Assembly (NCBI RefSeq): GCF_028553725.1
Contig: NZ_CP067127.1
Location: forward strand, 62,001-126,000
From: Paracoccus alcaliphilus
Lineage (GTDB): Bacteria; Pseudomonadota; Alphaproteobacteria; Rhodobacterales; Rhodobacteraceae
DNA: 64,000 bases
Direction of reading: 5' to 3'
The position numbers were made by a program, and so were the translations under genes. Below the pieces are notes generated by a model. That model was not told the origin of the DNA. It worked only from the letters and a program-made list of their open reading frames with translations, and ran no database searches. Numbering within the stretch: position 1 is the stretch's first letter; each line of letters opens with the position of its first letter. Below are positions 26,815 through 35,696 of this stretch, one piece after another.

Positions 26815-27797
26815 ATGTGCCTTTGCAAGAACTTCTTTCTGACAATGTTGATGATCGGTTGATCGAATTCGAGCAGGATGGCTATCCCATTCATGTCAAA
26901 TTTATGCGCTCACCCATTAAGACGAACCGACTCATTTTTACCTTTCACGGTGCAATAGCAAGAAACACGGATCGGTCGATATTTAGTCGCACGAGAAACA
27001 TAAAGTCAGTTTCCCGATTTGCGCACCAGATCTCCATCTTTGATCCGACAATTGTTCGAAACGAAAAGCTTGCGATGGGTTGGTATTTGGGAGATCATGA
27101 GTGTGCAGCTCAACCGATTTTGCAGTCGTTTATTGAACGCGTCATAAATATTTTGCAAGCCGAGCGGGTTATTTTTATGGGAAGCTCCGGCGGTGGTTTT
27201 GCGTCTCTTTATTTTGGGTTTCATCAGCCGGGCAGTATAGTTCTGCCTATCGTCCCGCAAACTAGGGTTCCATTCTATTATCGCGGTGGTGGGAGCAGGG
27301 CCTTCCCGCGCTATTGCTCAATCTGCTGGCCCGATTTGAGCGAGGATGAGGTGGCTGAACAAGTTTGTGTCGATGTGACCAAGCTTTATGCGTCACAACC
27401 GTTCCGTAACGCGGTCATCTATCTGATGAGCCCCGGCGATACACGTCAATTCGCCCACCACGCCGCACCCTTCCTGTCTGCGGTCTATGGCGCGCTGGAC
27501 CTCAAGGACATCAATCTCAGCATGGCCAGTGATTACTGGGGTGTGCCGGATCACAGTGGTGCGGTTCCCAGTGCCGGTTTCCTGCCGTGGCTCAGGGCGG
27601 CGCTGACTGCGCCCTCGATTGCGCAACAGGACATTCTGGACAGCTATCACACCATCAAAGGCCAGCAGGCCAGCGCCGCCGCCAGGAAACCGGCACCCAC
27701 AGCCAAGGCGTTGACAGCGGGTTATGCCCCGCAGGACCTTGAACTTGCGCAGACGCTGCAACGCTATCACCTTGGCGCCACCGCCGGAGGACATTGA
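26811..27797 (+). CDS. Alpha/beta-hydrolase-like protein of the polysaccharide block
   Basis: 328 residues, start overlapping the upstream stop by four bases (ATGA). A nucleophile-elbow-like motif [18 protein letters not shown] lies near residue 123 after a strand RLIFTFHGA, so an alpha/beta-hydrolase fold is probable. Related proteins occur in capsule and lipopolysaccharide loci, but I cannot name a substrate. The first ~580 bp are AT-rich like the end of the upstream gene, while the rest is GC-rich like the chromosome; the gene may itself be a mosaic. The last ~50 residues (Ala/Pro/Lys-rich) look like a tail. Confidence 0.6.
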   Translation: MNVPLQELLSDNVDDRLIEFEQDGYPIHVKFMRSPIKTNRLIFTFHGAIARNTDRSIFSRTRNIKSVSRFAHQISIFDPTIVRNEKLAMGWYLGDHECAAQPILQSFIERVINILQAERVIFMGSSGGGFASLYFGFHQPGSIVLPIVPQTRVPFYYRGGGSRAFPRYCSICWPDLSEDEVAEQVCVDVTKLYASQPFRNAVIYLMSPGDTRQFAHHAAPFLSAVYGALDLKDINLSMASDYWGVPDHSGAVPSAGFLPWLRAALTAPSIAQQDILDSYHTIKGQQASAAARKPAPTAKALTAGYAPQDLELAQTLQRYHLGATAGGH

Positions 27798-27798
27798 C

Positions 27799-28833
27799 AT
27801 GACCGCCCCCGCCAATCCCTACAAGACCCAGCCGGAACGTGCTTTCTGGCGGGCCTCGGTCGGGGCCCGGCATTACGCCGATCTGGCCGATCTGTGGCAG
27901 CCGATGCCGCTGAAGAAATCCGATCGCGTCGCCACCGCAGGCAGCTGTTTCGCGCAGCATATCGGCAATAATCTTGCCATCCGCGGCGCGGCCTTCATGG
28001 ATATGGAGCCCGCGCCCCCTGTCTTTTCCTCGGAAGCCGAGGCGCGCCGTTGGGGCTATGGCGTGTTTTCCTGCCGCTATGGGAATAGCTATACCTCGCG
28101 TCAGCTGATCCAGCTGTTCGATGAAGCTCATGGGCAACGTAGCCCGCAGGAACTGGTCTGGGAAAAGCAGGGACGGTTCTTCGACGCATTGCGTCCCGGG
28201 CTCGATCCGGTCGGGCAGGACAGCGCCGAGGCGGTGCTGGCGTTGCGGCAGCAGCATCTGGAGGCGGTCCGGCGCATGTTCGCCGAGATGGATGTTTTCG
28301 TTTTCACCATGGGCCTTACCGAGGGCTGGGAATCGGTTGCCGACGGCACGATGTTTCCGACCGCGCCGGGCACGATCGCCGGAACCTATCGGCCCGAAGC
28401 CTATCGGCTGCACAATCTGCGGGCGCATGAGATCCGCGCCGATATGGAGGAATTCTGGGACAGGTTGCGGCAGGTCAATCCCGGCGCCCGGATGTTGCTG
28501 ACCGTCTCGCCCGTCCCGCTGGCGGCGACGGCAACCGACAATCATGTGCTTGTTGCGACGACGTGGTCGAAATCGGTCCTTCGCTCGGTCGCGGGGGAGC
28601 TGGCCGAGGATCATCCCGACATCCACTATTTCCCCTCTTATGAGATCATTTCCTCGCATCCCGCCCGTGGCATGTTCTTTGAACCCGACCTGCGCAATGT
28701 GAACGGTTTCGGCGTGGATCTGGTGATGCAGCATTTCTTCTCGGGTGATCTGGCTGTTGAATTTGCGGGAAAAGTGGCCGAGCCCGAGGACGAAATCGAA
28801 TTGATTTGTGACGAAGGCCGGATCGACGGCTGA
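27799..28833 (+). CDS. GSCFA-domain protein
   Basis: 344 residues starting at the ATG behind GGAGG (27786-27790); an earlier in-frame ATG at 27724 lies in the previous gene. The family-defining AGSCFAQHI is near residue 45, followed by VFTMGLTEGWESV and MLLTVSPVPLAAT, as in GSCFA proteins, which belong to the SGNH-like esterase/acyltransferase superfamily. Such proteins are found in surface-polysaccharide loci. A role in modifying an exported glycan is plausible but not shown. Confidence 0.8.
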   Translation: MTAPANPYKTQPERAFWRASVGARHYADLADLWQPMPLKKSDRVATAGSCFAQHIGNNLAIRGAAFMDMEPAPPVFSSEAEARRWGYGVFSCRYGNSYTSRQLIQLFDEAHGQRSPQELVWEKQGRFFDALRPGLDPVGQDSAEAVLALRQQHLEAVRRMFAEMDVFVFTMGLTEGWESVADGTMFPTAPGTIAGTYRPEAYRLHNLRAHEIRADMEEFWDRLRQVNPGARMLLTVSPVPLAATATDNHVLVATTWSKSVLRSVAGELAEDHPDIHYFPSYEIISSHPARGMFFEPDLRNVNGFGVDLVMQHFFSGDLAVEFAGKVAEPEDEIELICDEGRIDG

Positions 28834-28887
28834 CTTGTTTTGTTGAAGACCAGAGTATCTAGTTTCCATCCTGTTCAGGAGCCTTTC

Positions 28888-30357
28888 ATGAGCCCCCCGC
28901 GCCGGGTCATTTTCCATATCGGACAGACCAAGGCCGGCAGCACCTCGATCCAGAACTATCTGGAGGCGGAACGGGATGCGATGCTGGCGCAGGGGGTTCT
29001 TTTCCCTCTATCCACCATGAAGCGAAGCAACCCCTTCGATCACAGCCGCACAGCCGGGCATCTGCTGCTGCTGCATGGTCTGAAGGGCGACGAGATCATG
29101 CAGGCGTTCGAGCAGGAACTGGCGTCCCACCCGCATCACACGCTGGTCCTCAGCGTCGAGAACATGTTTTCGGACCAGCCTGATTCCGTATTGGAGGCAA
29201 TGGGACGCTATTTCAGCGCCGATGCGCTGGAGGTCTGGGCGGTGCTGCGGCCGCAATTCGACTGGCTGCGCTCGCGGCACATCGAAAACACGCTGAGCGG
29301 ATTCAGCAGCCGCACCGACACTTTCGCCCGTTTCGTGCAGAACGCGGCGCAGGAGGGCATCCTCGATTACCCCGCGCGGCTGCGGCATGTGGCGGGGCTG
29401 CTGGGGGCGGGGCAGATCCGGGCCATCCCTTTCACCTCGGATGAGGGGCCGCTGGTGACGCGGTTCCTGCAAGCCGCGGGGCTGCCCGTGACCGATCCCG
29501 ATGCGGCGGCCTCGCAGCATTCCAATATCCGCGAGAAATCCGGAACGCTGGTCGAGGGAAAGCGCCGTCTGAACGCCGTCTGCGCCGGTATTCCGGTCCC
29601 GCTGCGGCTGGAGATCGAGCATGCCTTCCGCCGTCTGCACGCACGGTCCTTCGCGGATTCGCAGGAACCCGAATTCTGCCCCGAAATTCCTCTGACCGCG
29701 GCGCAAATCGAGGATCTGCATCGCGCCAACCAGTCGCTGGCAGATGAAGGGATCATGGTTCAGCCGCTGGAATTGGGGCAGGCGGGGCGGGCAGGGGCGG
29801 CCGATCCCACGATCGTCAGTCAGTTGCTGCGGCAAGGGCTGCGGGCGGCTGCCCTCATCTGCGACTGTCATCCCGAGCGCAAGGCCTTGCAGGGCTCGCT
29901 TTTGCGCTACGATCCCGAGGAATGCGACGCGCTGGCCGAAGCCCTGGAGGGTGCGTCTGCCTCGACTCATCTTCAGGCGCCCGAGACCGCGCTTCTGGCG
30001 GCCTGTTTCGACCGTCGGCTGGTCCGGTTGCATCTGACGCCGGATCGTGGCGTCTGGCGGCAGATGGCACGGCTGGACGCGCTGATGTCGCCTTCACCGC
30101 TGGTCGCCCTCGCTGCGGACAAGATCGGCGAAACCGGCGATCCGTTGCCGGACGTGGTCGTGATCGGTGAGGGGGTCGAGGCTGCCCGCGTTCTGCCCCT
30201 GCTGGATCAACCGGGCCTGCGGCAACTCATCCTGCTGGAGGGCGCCCGGACGCTGCTGCCTGATTTGCCATTGGGACCCCATCAGCGTCGCGATGTCGGG
30301 CGCTGCCTTTTCCTGACCATGCCAGTCCAAGTGCCGCATGGGCCGGCGCGGCTCTGA
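28888..30357 (+). CDS. Sulfotransferase-like protein with extra C-terminal domain
   Basis: 489 residues. The start with VIFHIGQTKAGSTSIQNYL is the PAPS-binding P-loop region of sulfotransferase-like proteins of capsule loci; VLSVENMFS and LEVWAVLRPQFDWLRSRHIE fit the later 3'-phosphate-binding strand and helix. Residues ~300-489 are not part of the sulfotransferase fold and were not recognised. AGGAG precedes the ATG at 28888; ATG 28840 is less likely. Together with the GSCFA gene it suggests decoration of a polysaccharide. A terminator follows it. Confidence 0.65.
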   Translation: MSPPRRVIFHIGQTKAGSTSIQNYLEAERDAMLAQGVLFPLSTMKRSNPFDHSRTAGHLLLLHGLKGDEIMQAFEQELASHPHHTLVLSVENMFSDQPDSVLEAMGRYFSADALEVWAVLRPQFDWLRSRHIENTLSGFSSRTDTFARFVQNAAQEGILDYPARLRHVAGLLGAGQIRAIPFTSDEGPLVTRFLQAAGLPVTDPDAAASQHSNIREKSGTLVEGKRRLNAVCAGIPVPLRLEIEHAFRRLHARSFADSQEPEFCPEIPLTAAQIEDLHRANQSLADEGIMVQPLELGQAGRAGAADPTIVSQLLRQGLRAAALICDCHPERKALQGSLLRYDPEECDALAEALEGASASTHLQAPETALLAACFDRRLVRLHLTPDRGVWRQMARLDALMSPSPLVALAADKIGETGDPLPDVVVIGEGVEAARVLPLLDQPGLRQLILLEGARTLLPDLPLGPHQRRDVGRCLFLTMPVQVPHGPARL

Positions 30358-30374
30358 TCCAATATGCAGGCTTT

Positions 30375-30408
30375 GCTGCGTCGCCGGAACAACGCAGCGG
30401 CCTTTTTT
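30375..30408 (+). terminator. Intrinsic terminator after the polysaccharide block
   Basis: GCTGCGT and ACGCAGC (7-bp perfect stem, 10-base loop) are followed by GGCC and six T residues, starting 18 bases after the stop at 30357. Confidence 0.8.
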
Positions 30409-30569
30409 CCGCTCAGGTTTTTGTTTTCACGTGTCTGCCCGGAAGCCGAGTTTTCTTCCGATTTTGCTGGCGAAGAATTCGCCGACGAGGCCCCGGCGGA
30501 ACAGCAGGACGCAGACCATGAAGACGACGCCGGTGATGATGGTGACGGGAAAATCCGATGTGGCTAGGT

Positions 30570-32091
30570 AGTCTGTTCTGAACAAGCTGGAACGGTTTGA
30601 TATTGTGGGATGATCTGTTGGTTTTGTTGGTGTTTTCTTGCAGGATTTTGTAATCTTGACGCAGAAACCCTGCAATTTGTGATCGCCAATGAAGCCCCAT
30701 TCCCGCGCGCCCGAACAGGATGATCTTCTGCGCCCCAGGCTGGTGGATATGATCGATCTGCGCCACGAGTTGGTGAAGCTTGCGGGCTTGATCGACTGGG
30801 AGTTCTTCGAGCGGGAATGGGCCGGGTTCTTCCCCTCGGCGACGGGGCGCCCGGCGACTTCTCCGCGTCTGATCGCCGGGCTGATGTATCTGCAGCATGC
30901 GTTCAAGCTGTCGGACGAGGCGGTGGTCGCCCGTTGGGTCGAGAACCCCTACTACCAGCATTTCACCGGCGAGACCTTCTTTCAGCATCGCCCGCCTATT
31001 GATCCGTCATCGCTGGTGCGCTGGCGCAAGAGGATCGGTGAGTGAGGCGTGAGCCGCCACTGGTTCAAGGCCACGCCGAACGCGTGGAATGGCTGTTGAC
31101 CAAGACGATCGAGGCTGGCCGCAGTTCCGGGACGATCACCGACAAGGTCCTGAAACGGGTGGTGGTCGATACGACGGTCATGGAAAAGAACATCGCCCAT
31201 CCGACGGACGCCCGGCTCTACGAGCGGGCCCGCGCCCTGCTGGTTGGTCTGGCGAAGAGGGCCGGGATCGAACTGCGCCAGAGCTATGCCCGTCTTGCAC
31301 CGCGGCTGGCGATCCAGGTCGGGCGCTACGCCCATGCCCGCCAGTTCAAACGCATGCGCAAGGCGCTGCGCCAACTCAAGGGCCATGTCGGCCGGGTGCG
31401 TCGCGATCTGCGCCGGCACCTGCAGGACATCCCGCAAAGCCCCCTGCGCGAGAGGGTTGTGGACGCCCTCTGGCTGGTCGGCCGCCTGCTGGAACAGGGA
31501 CCAAAGAGCCGCGACAAGGTCTATTCCCTGCACGAGCCCGAGGTCGATTGCATCTCCAAAGGCAAGGCACGGGTGCGATACGAGTTTGGCACCAAGGTCA
31601 GCCTCGCCACGACCCTTGTTGGCGGCCTCATAGTTGGCGCCCGCAGCTTTCCCGGCAATCCCTATGACGGCCACACCCTGGCACCGGCCCTCGAACAGGT
31701 CGAAATCCTGACCGATACGAGGCCCACACTCGCCCTGGTCGACCGCGGCTATCGCGGGCATGGCATCGAGACCACCCGCGTCCTGATCAGCGGCCAGCGG
31801 CGCGGTATCACCCCGGCGCTGGCGAAGCTCCTCAAACGGCGCAGCGCCATCGAGCCCGAGATCGGCCACATGAAATCAGACGGCAGATTGACCAGATGCC
31901 CCCTGAAGGGCAGGATCGGCGATGCGATCTTCGCCGTGCTCTGCGCCTGCGGCCACAACATCCGCAAGATCCTCGCCCATCTCAGGGCCTTTTGGGCCTT
32001 CGTCATCCGCTTCATCCTCGGCATCATCGTGGTCGTTAACAGACCACTTCAGATGCAGGGCGCGGCATAACCGCGTTGTTCAGAACTGACT
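30570..32091 (+). mobile_element. IS5-family insertion sequence, copy B (1,522 bp)
   Basis: Left end AGTCTGTTCTGAACAAG and right end, read inward, AGTCAGTTCTGAACAAC are inverted repeats with two differences in 17. Flanks are AGGT (30566-30569) and CGGT (32092-32095), an imperfect 4-bp target duplication. It is a diverged sister of copy A, in the same orientation, and inserted in livM. About 36 bp of its extra length is an insertion in the transposase. Confidence 0.85.
30689..32070 (+). pseudogene. IS5-family transposase, copy B, broken by stop and 35-bp insertion
   Basis: The first piece (MKPHSRAPEQDD... RWRKRIGE) stops at a TGA, 31043-31045, where copy A has Glu. Right after it, 31052-31086 is a 35-bp insertion absent from copy A and flanked by short GCGTG repeats, which shifts the frame. 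The rest (VEWLLTKTIEAGRSS to the end) keeps the DDE residues and a full C-terminus with CPLKGRIGDAIFAVLCACGHN, which copy A lost to its stop codon. Neither copy alone makes a complete transposase. Confidence 0.82.
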
Positions 32092-32946
32092 CGGTAGTTC
32101 TGCAAGGTCACCACCAGACCGGCGCCGAAGACCGGGCCCGTCAGCGTGCCGATGCCGCCCAGAAGCGTCATCAAGATCACCTCGCCCGACATCTGCCATT
32201 GCACGTCGGTCAGCGTCGCGAACTGGAAGACCAGCGCCTTGACGCCCCCCGCCAGCCCGGTCAGCGCCGCCGACATCACGAAGGCCCCCAGCTTGTAGCG
32301 GCTGACCGAATAACCAAGCGAGATCGCGCGTTGCTCGTTCTCGCGGATCGATTTCAGGATCATCCCGAAGGGCGAATTGATGAAGCGCCAGATGATCAGC
32401 AGCCCGATGATGAACACCGCCAGCACGAAGAAATACATGTTCATCGTGTCGTTCAGGTTGATGATCCCGAACAGCCGCCCGCGCGGCACCGACTGGATGC
32501 CGTCCTCGCCATGGGTAAAGCCGGCCTGCAGGCAGAAGAAGAAGAACATCTGCGACAAGGCCAGCGTGATCATCGCGAAATAGATCCCCTGACGGCGGAT
32601 CGCGATGGCCCCCATCACCAGCCCCAGAAGGGCGGCGCCGACCACCCCCAGCAGGATGCCCGCCTCGGGCGACCAGCCCCAGACCTTGACCGCATGGGCG
32701 GTGAAATAGGCCGCCCCGCCGAAGAAGGTCGCATGGCCGAAGGACAGCAGGCCGGTATAGCCCAGCAGCAGGTTGAAGGCCGCCGCGAACAGGCCGAAGC
32801 ACAACAGCTTCATCAGGAAGATCGGATAGAGAAACTGCGGCGCCAGCACCAGCGCAATCAGCGCGACGGCCAGAAAGGCGATCCTGATCTGCCCGGAGCG
32901 CGCATGGACGGCGCCGGTGGTGACAGCCTGGGAATTGCCTGCCATG

Positions 32947-33834
32947 TCACACATCCTTTCCGAAAAGGCCCGCGGGGCGCAGGATCAGCACGATCGCCAT
33001 GATGACGAAGATCACGATATTCGAGGCCTCGGGATAGAAGACCTTGGTCAGCCCCTCGACCACGCCCAGCATATAGCCGGTGACGATGGCACCCAGGATC
33101 GAGCCCATGCCGCCGACCACCACCACCGCGAAGACGATGATGATCAGGTTCGACCCCATCAGCGGGCTGACCTGATAGACCGGCGCCGCCAGCACCCCCG
33201 CGAAACCCGCCAGCCCGGCGCCAAGCGCATAGGTCAGCGTCAGCAGCAAGGGCACGTTGATGCCGAAGCTCTGGACCAGCACCGGGTTCTCGGTCGCGGC
33301 GCGCAAATAGGCGCCCAGCCGGGTCTTCTCGATCATGAACCAGACCGCGAAACAGACCACCATCGAGGCCACCACCACCCAGCCGCGATAGATCGGCAGG
33401 AACATGAAGCCCAGATTGACCGCCCCGGTCAGCGCCCCCGGCGCCGCATAGGGCTTGCCCGAGGCGCCATAGAAATAGCGGAACGTCCCCTCGATCGCCA
33501 AAGCCAGCCCGAAGGTGAACAGCAGCCCGTAAAGGTGATCCAGCTTATAGAGCCGCGACAGCATGGTGCGTTCCACGATGGCCCCGAACAGGCCCACCAG
33601 CAGCGGCGCCAGGATCAGCGCGAACCAGTAGTTCACGCCCCCCACCGTCAGCAGCAGCAGCGCGGTAAAGGCGCCCAGCATGTATTGCGCGCCATGGGCG
33701 AAATTGATCACCCGAAGCAGGCCGAAGATGACCGCAAGGCCAAGGCTCAGCAGCGCATAGAAGGACCCGTTGATCAGCCCGACCAGCAGCTGTCCCATCA
33801 GGGCCTGAACCGGAATGCCGAAGATCATCGTCAT
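32947..33834 (-). CDS. livH: Branched-chain amino acid ABC transporter permease LivH
   Basis: 295 residues with about eight hydrophobic segments. LVGLINGSFYALLSLGLAVIFGLLRVINFAHG near the start is the LivH signature, and VVVVGGMGSILGAIVTGYMLG is typical of the late region. The gene itself is intact, but its operon partners are not: livF upstream is decapitated and livM downstream is interrupted, and no livG or binding protein is in the window. It probably survives only as an orphan without a functional transporter. Confidence 0.9.
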   Translation of the reverse strand: MTMIFGIPVQALMGQLLVGLINGSFYALLSLGLAVIFGLLRVINFAHGAQYMLGAFTALLLLTVGGVNYWFALILAPLLVGLFGAIVERTMLSRLYKLDHLYGLLFTFGLALAIEGTFRYFYGASGKPYAAPGALTGAVNLGFMFLPIYRGWVVVASMVVCFAVWFMIEKTRLGAYLRAATENPVLVQSFGINVPLLLTLTYALGAGLAGFAGVLAAPVYQVSPLMGSNLIIIVFAVVVVGGMGSILGAIVTGYMLGVVEGLTKVFYPEASNIVIFVIMAIVLILRPAGLFGKDV

Positions 33835-33835
33835 G

Positions 33836-34262
33836 TCACACCCCCAGTTCCCGATGCAGCATGTCCATCTGCGCCGGCAGGTCCGAGACCGGAAACTCGG
33901 CCGCCATCCGCCCGTGATCCATCAGATAGAAGCGGTCCGCGACCTTGGCCGCGAAACGGAAGTTCTGTTCCACCAGCACCACGGTCATGCCGCGTCCCTT
34001 CAGCTTGCGCAGCACGTCGCCGATGGCGTTGATGATGACCGGGGCCAGACCCTCGGTCGGCTCGTCCAGCAGCAGGCAGCGCGCGCCGGTGCGCAGGATC
34101 CGCGCCATCGCCAGCATCTGCTGTTCGCCCCCCGACAGCTTGGTGCCCTGCGAATTGCGCCGTTCCGACAGGTTCGGAAACAGCTCATAGATCTCGGCCA
34201 CAGACATCCCGCCCTCGGCCACCTTCGGTGGCAGCAGCAGGTTTTCCTCGACCGAGAGCGTG
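33836..34262 (-). pseudogene. livF: livF branched-chain amino acid ABC ATPase, 5'-truncated by IS110
   Basis: The remaining part begins near TLSVEENLLLPP and continues through LSGGEQQMLAMARIL (signature), CLLLDEPTEGLAP (Walker B), VVLVEQNFRFA and the C-terminus. The first ~90 residues with Walker A are gone. In their place an IS110 transposase start lies upstream in the same frame from 34405, giving a 189-residue hybrid reading frame. Without Walker A the product cannot hydrolyse ATP. livG, normally adjacent, is also missing. Confidence 0.85.
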
Positions 34263-34520
34263 GCTTTATCACCTGCTTGCGATATGATCGGGCCCGTTCG
34301 GCACGGAGCCCCGTGCCGAACCTCACCGCCGCGTTCGCCTTGCGCAGCCGCAACCGATATCGTCGCCTTATGGACATCCAACCCGATGGACGTGCTATTC
34401 TGCATCTGGTCTCTCCCATTCCTGCGGCTCGGGCCCCGCCACTCGGGTGCAACCTTCGAACGCGGAATGCCGCGGAAGAGGCCACCAACCCGGTCAGCTC
34501 ACAGCGCGATCATGCGGTCT
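34263..34520 (-). mobile_element. IS110-family element remnant (5' end only)
   Basis: The minus-strand frame starts MQNSTSIGLDVHKATISVA at 34405, close kin of the remnant at 4256-5000. The upstream noncoding end up to GATCATGCGGTCT is shared with that remnant. Only about 45 codons of transposase remain and the last part is frameshifted compared with the other copy. The element ends abruptly in livF, which points to an IS-mediated deletion that removed livG, the front of livF and most of the IS. Confidence 0.78.
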
Positions 34521-34569
34521 AAAATGGGCGGGAGCCTTTATTTGCTTCGAGCATCTCTGCTGAATACGA

Positions 34570-35286
34570 TCACGCTGCTTTGGCGTCTTGTAACACCAGT
34601 CGCGACATGGCGCCCTTGACATGAATGCTCAACGCAGAGAGGGCGCCGTGGAAATAGAAATGCCCGCCCGGCAGCATCCCCAGCCCCACGGGATCGGTGA
34701 AATGCCGCGACCATGCGGACAGATCCTCGCCGGGGATGTCGGGATCCTCGGTGCCGCCCAGACAGAGTGCGGGGATGGGCAGCGGCGGTTCCTCGGTCAG
34801 GCGATAGGTTTCGCAGGCGGCAAAGTCGCGGCGCAGCAAGGGGCGGAACAGGTCCATCATCTCGGCATCCCGCAACACCTCGTCCGGGGTGCCGGAATAA
34901 TCCGCAAGCCTTGCATCGAAATCGGTATCCGGCAGCCTGTGCAGCGGCGGATGGATGGGCGGCAGATGCGGGGCGCGATGGGCCGACAGGATCAGCAGAT
35001 CGGGCAGCGCCGCCCCCATGCGGCGCAGGCGGCGGGCGGTCTCGAAGGCGACGAGGGCGCCCATCGAGTGACCGAAAATGGCGAAAGGGCCGCGATGCCG
35101 TGCCAGCCGTGCCGCCTGTCGCTCGGCCATCTGGCGGATCGTCAGGGCCTCGGGCGGATCGCGGAAGGGGTGATGGCCCGAGGGCGTGTCGTAGGGAATG
35201 GCATCGCAGCAGCCTGAGAGGGCCTCGGGCCAGCTGCGAAAGGAACGCGACGAGCCACCGGCATAGGGGAACAGGAAAAGTTGCAT
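34570..35286 (-). CDS. Type II thioesterase of the NRPS cluster
   Basis: 238 residues. LFLFPYAGGSSRSFRSWPEAL at the start, the nucleophile motif IFGHSMGALVAFE (~residue 80), and the late PGGHFYFHG with the catalytic His are standard for GrsT/SrfD-type editing thioesterases, which remove wrongly primed or stalled acyl groups from carrier proteins. I chose the ATG at 35286 because family members begin exactly here and AAGG lies upstream. It is the last gene of the minus-strand peptide-synthetase cluster, 191 bp after the MbtH gene and separated from it by a hairpin. Confidence 0.9.
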   Translation of the reverse strand: MQLFLFPYAGGSSRSFRSWPEALSGCCDAIPYDTPSGHHPFRDPPEALTIRQMAERQAARLARHRGPFAIFGHSMGALVAFETARRLRRMGAALPDLLILSAHRAPHLPPIHPPLHRLPDTDFDARLADYSGTPDEVLRDAEMMDLFRPLLRRDFAACETYRLTEEPPLPIPALCLGGTEDPDIPGEDLSAWSRHFTDPVGLGMLPGGHFYFHGALSALSIHVKGAMSRLVLQDAKAA

Positions 35287-35396
35287 GTCATACCTTGGGT
35301 TTGCGACGGTGCGGGAATGGCGGCGGCTATCCCGGCACCGCATTGATGAAGGTTGAAGGAGAGGCGCATCCTGGCGGGCGGCGCGCGTTGAGCGAT

Positions 35397-35436
35397 CCAG
35401 AGGATCGCCGCCGGGCATGTGGCGACGATCCTCTGG
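35397..35436. other. Strong hairpin between mbtH-like and thioesterase genes
   Basis: CCAGAGGATCG (35397-35407) and CGATCCTCTGG (35426-35436) are an exact 11-bp inverted repeat; inside it CGCC/GGCG adds four pairs after one mismatch. No T-run follows on the minus strand, so it is not a classical terminator. It could tune expression of the thioesterase or mark a transcript end. Confidence 0.55.
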
Positions 35437-35477
35437 CGCTGACCCGCATGTTGCGGGCCGGATTGCCCGCGCGGGGA

Positions 35478-35696
35478 TCAGGCAGCCTTCTCGGTTTCCA
35501 TCGCGACAAGGCTGGCCGGGCGCATGTCGGTCCAGCTGGTCTCGACATAGTCGATGCAGGCCGGACGCTTGTCCGGGCCGAAGACGCTGCGCCAGCCTTC
35601 GGGGACGGCGGCGAATTCGGGCCAGAGCGAATGCTGGTTCTCGTCGTTCACCAGCACGAGGAAGATACCGTCCTGATCGTCAAAGGGGTTGCTCAT
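35478..35696 (-). CDS. MbtH-like protein
   Basis: 72 residues, the normal MbtH length. The family signature is complete: [32 protein letters not shown], and [17 protein letters not shown] with the three conserved tryptophans. MbtH proteins bind adenylation domains and are often needed for their folding or activity. I chose ATG 35696 as the usual MSNPFDD start; a longer frame exists from 35741. It lies 99 bp after the terminal synthetase module. Confidence 0.95.
   Translation of the reverse strand: MSNPFDDQDGIFLVLVNDENQHSLWPEFAAVPEGWRSVFGPDKRPACIDYVETSWTDMRPASLVAMETEKAA

Larger units (their letters stand above)
30427..32945 (-). pseudogene. livM: livM branched-chain amino acid ABC permease, split by IS5 copy B
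   Basis: The 5' part (32945 down to 32092) starts MAGNSQAV behind AAAGGA and shows the LivM multi-membrane pattern (LLGYTGLLSFGHATFFGGAAY, SIRENEQRAISLGY, GGIGTLTGPVFGAG). It is cut at LQNY. The remainder lies on the far side of the IS (30569 down to 30427): SDFPVTIITGVVFMVCVLLFRRGLVGEFF and a stop. Removing the IS and one target-site copy restores a continuous frame, LQNYLATSDFPVT. The gene was intact before insertion and is now inactive. It follows livH with two bases between them. Confidence 0.9.

Noticed and set aside
23608..32091. Composite transposon made of two IS5 copies around the polysaccharide genes
   Set aside because: Each copy has its own target duplication (AAGT; AGGT/CGGT) and copy B sits inside livM, so they inserted independently; the outer flanks do not match.
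33836..34405. 189-residue open frame as a novel IS110-ABC fusion protein
   Set aside because: The transposase part is frameshifted before the joint and LivF lacks Walker A; the frame is open by chance after a deletion.
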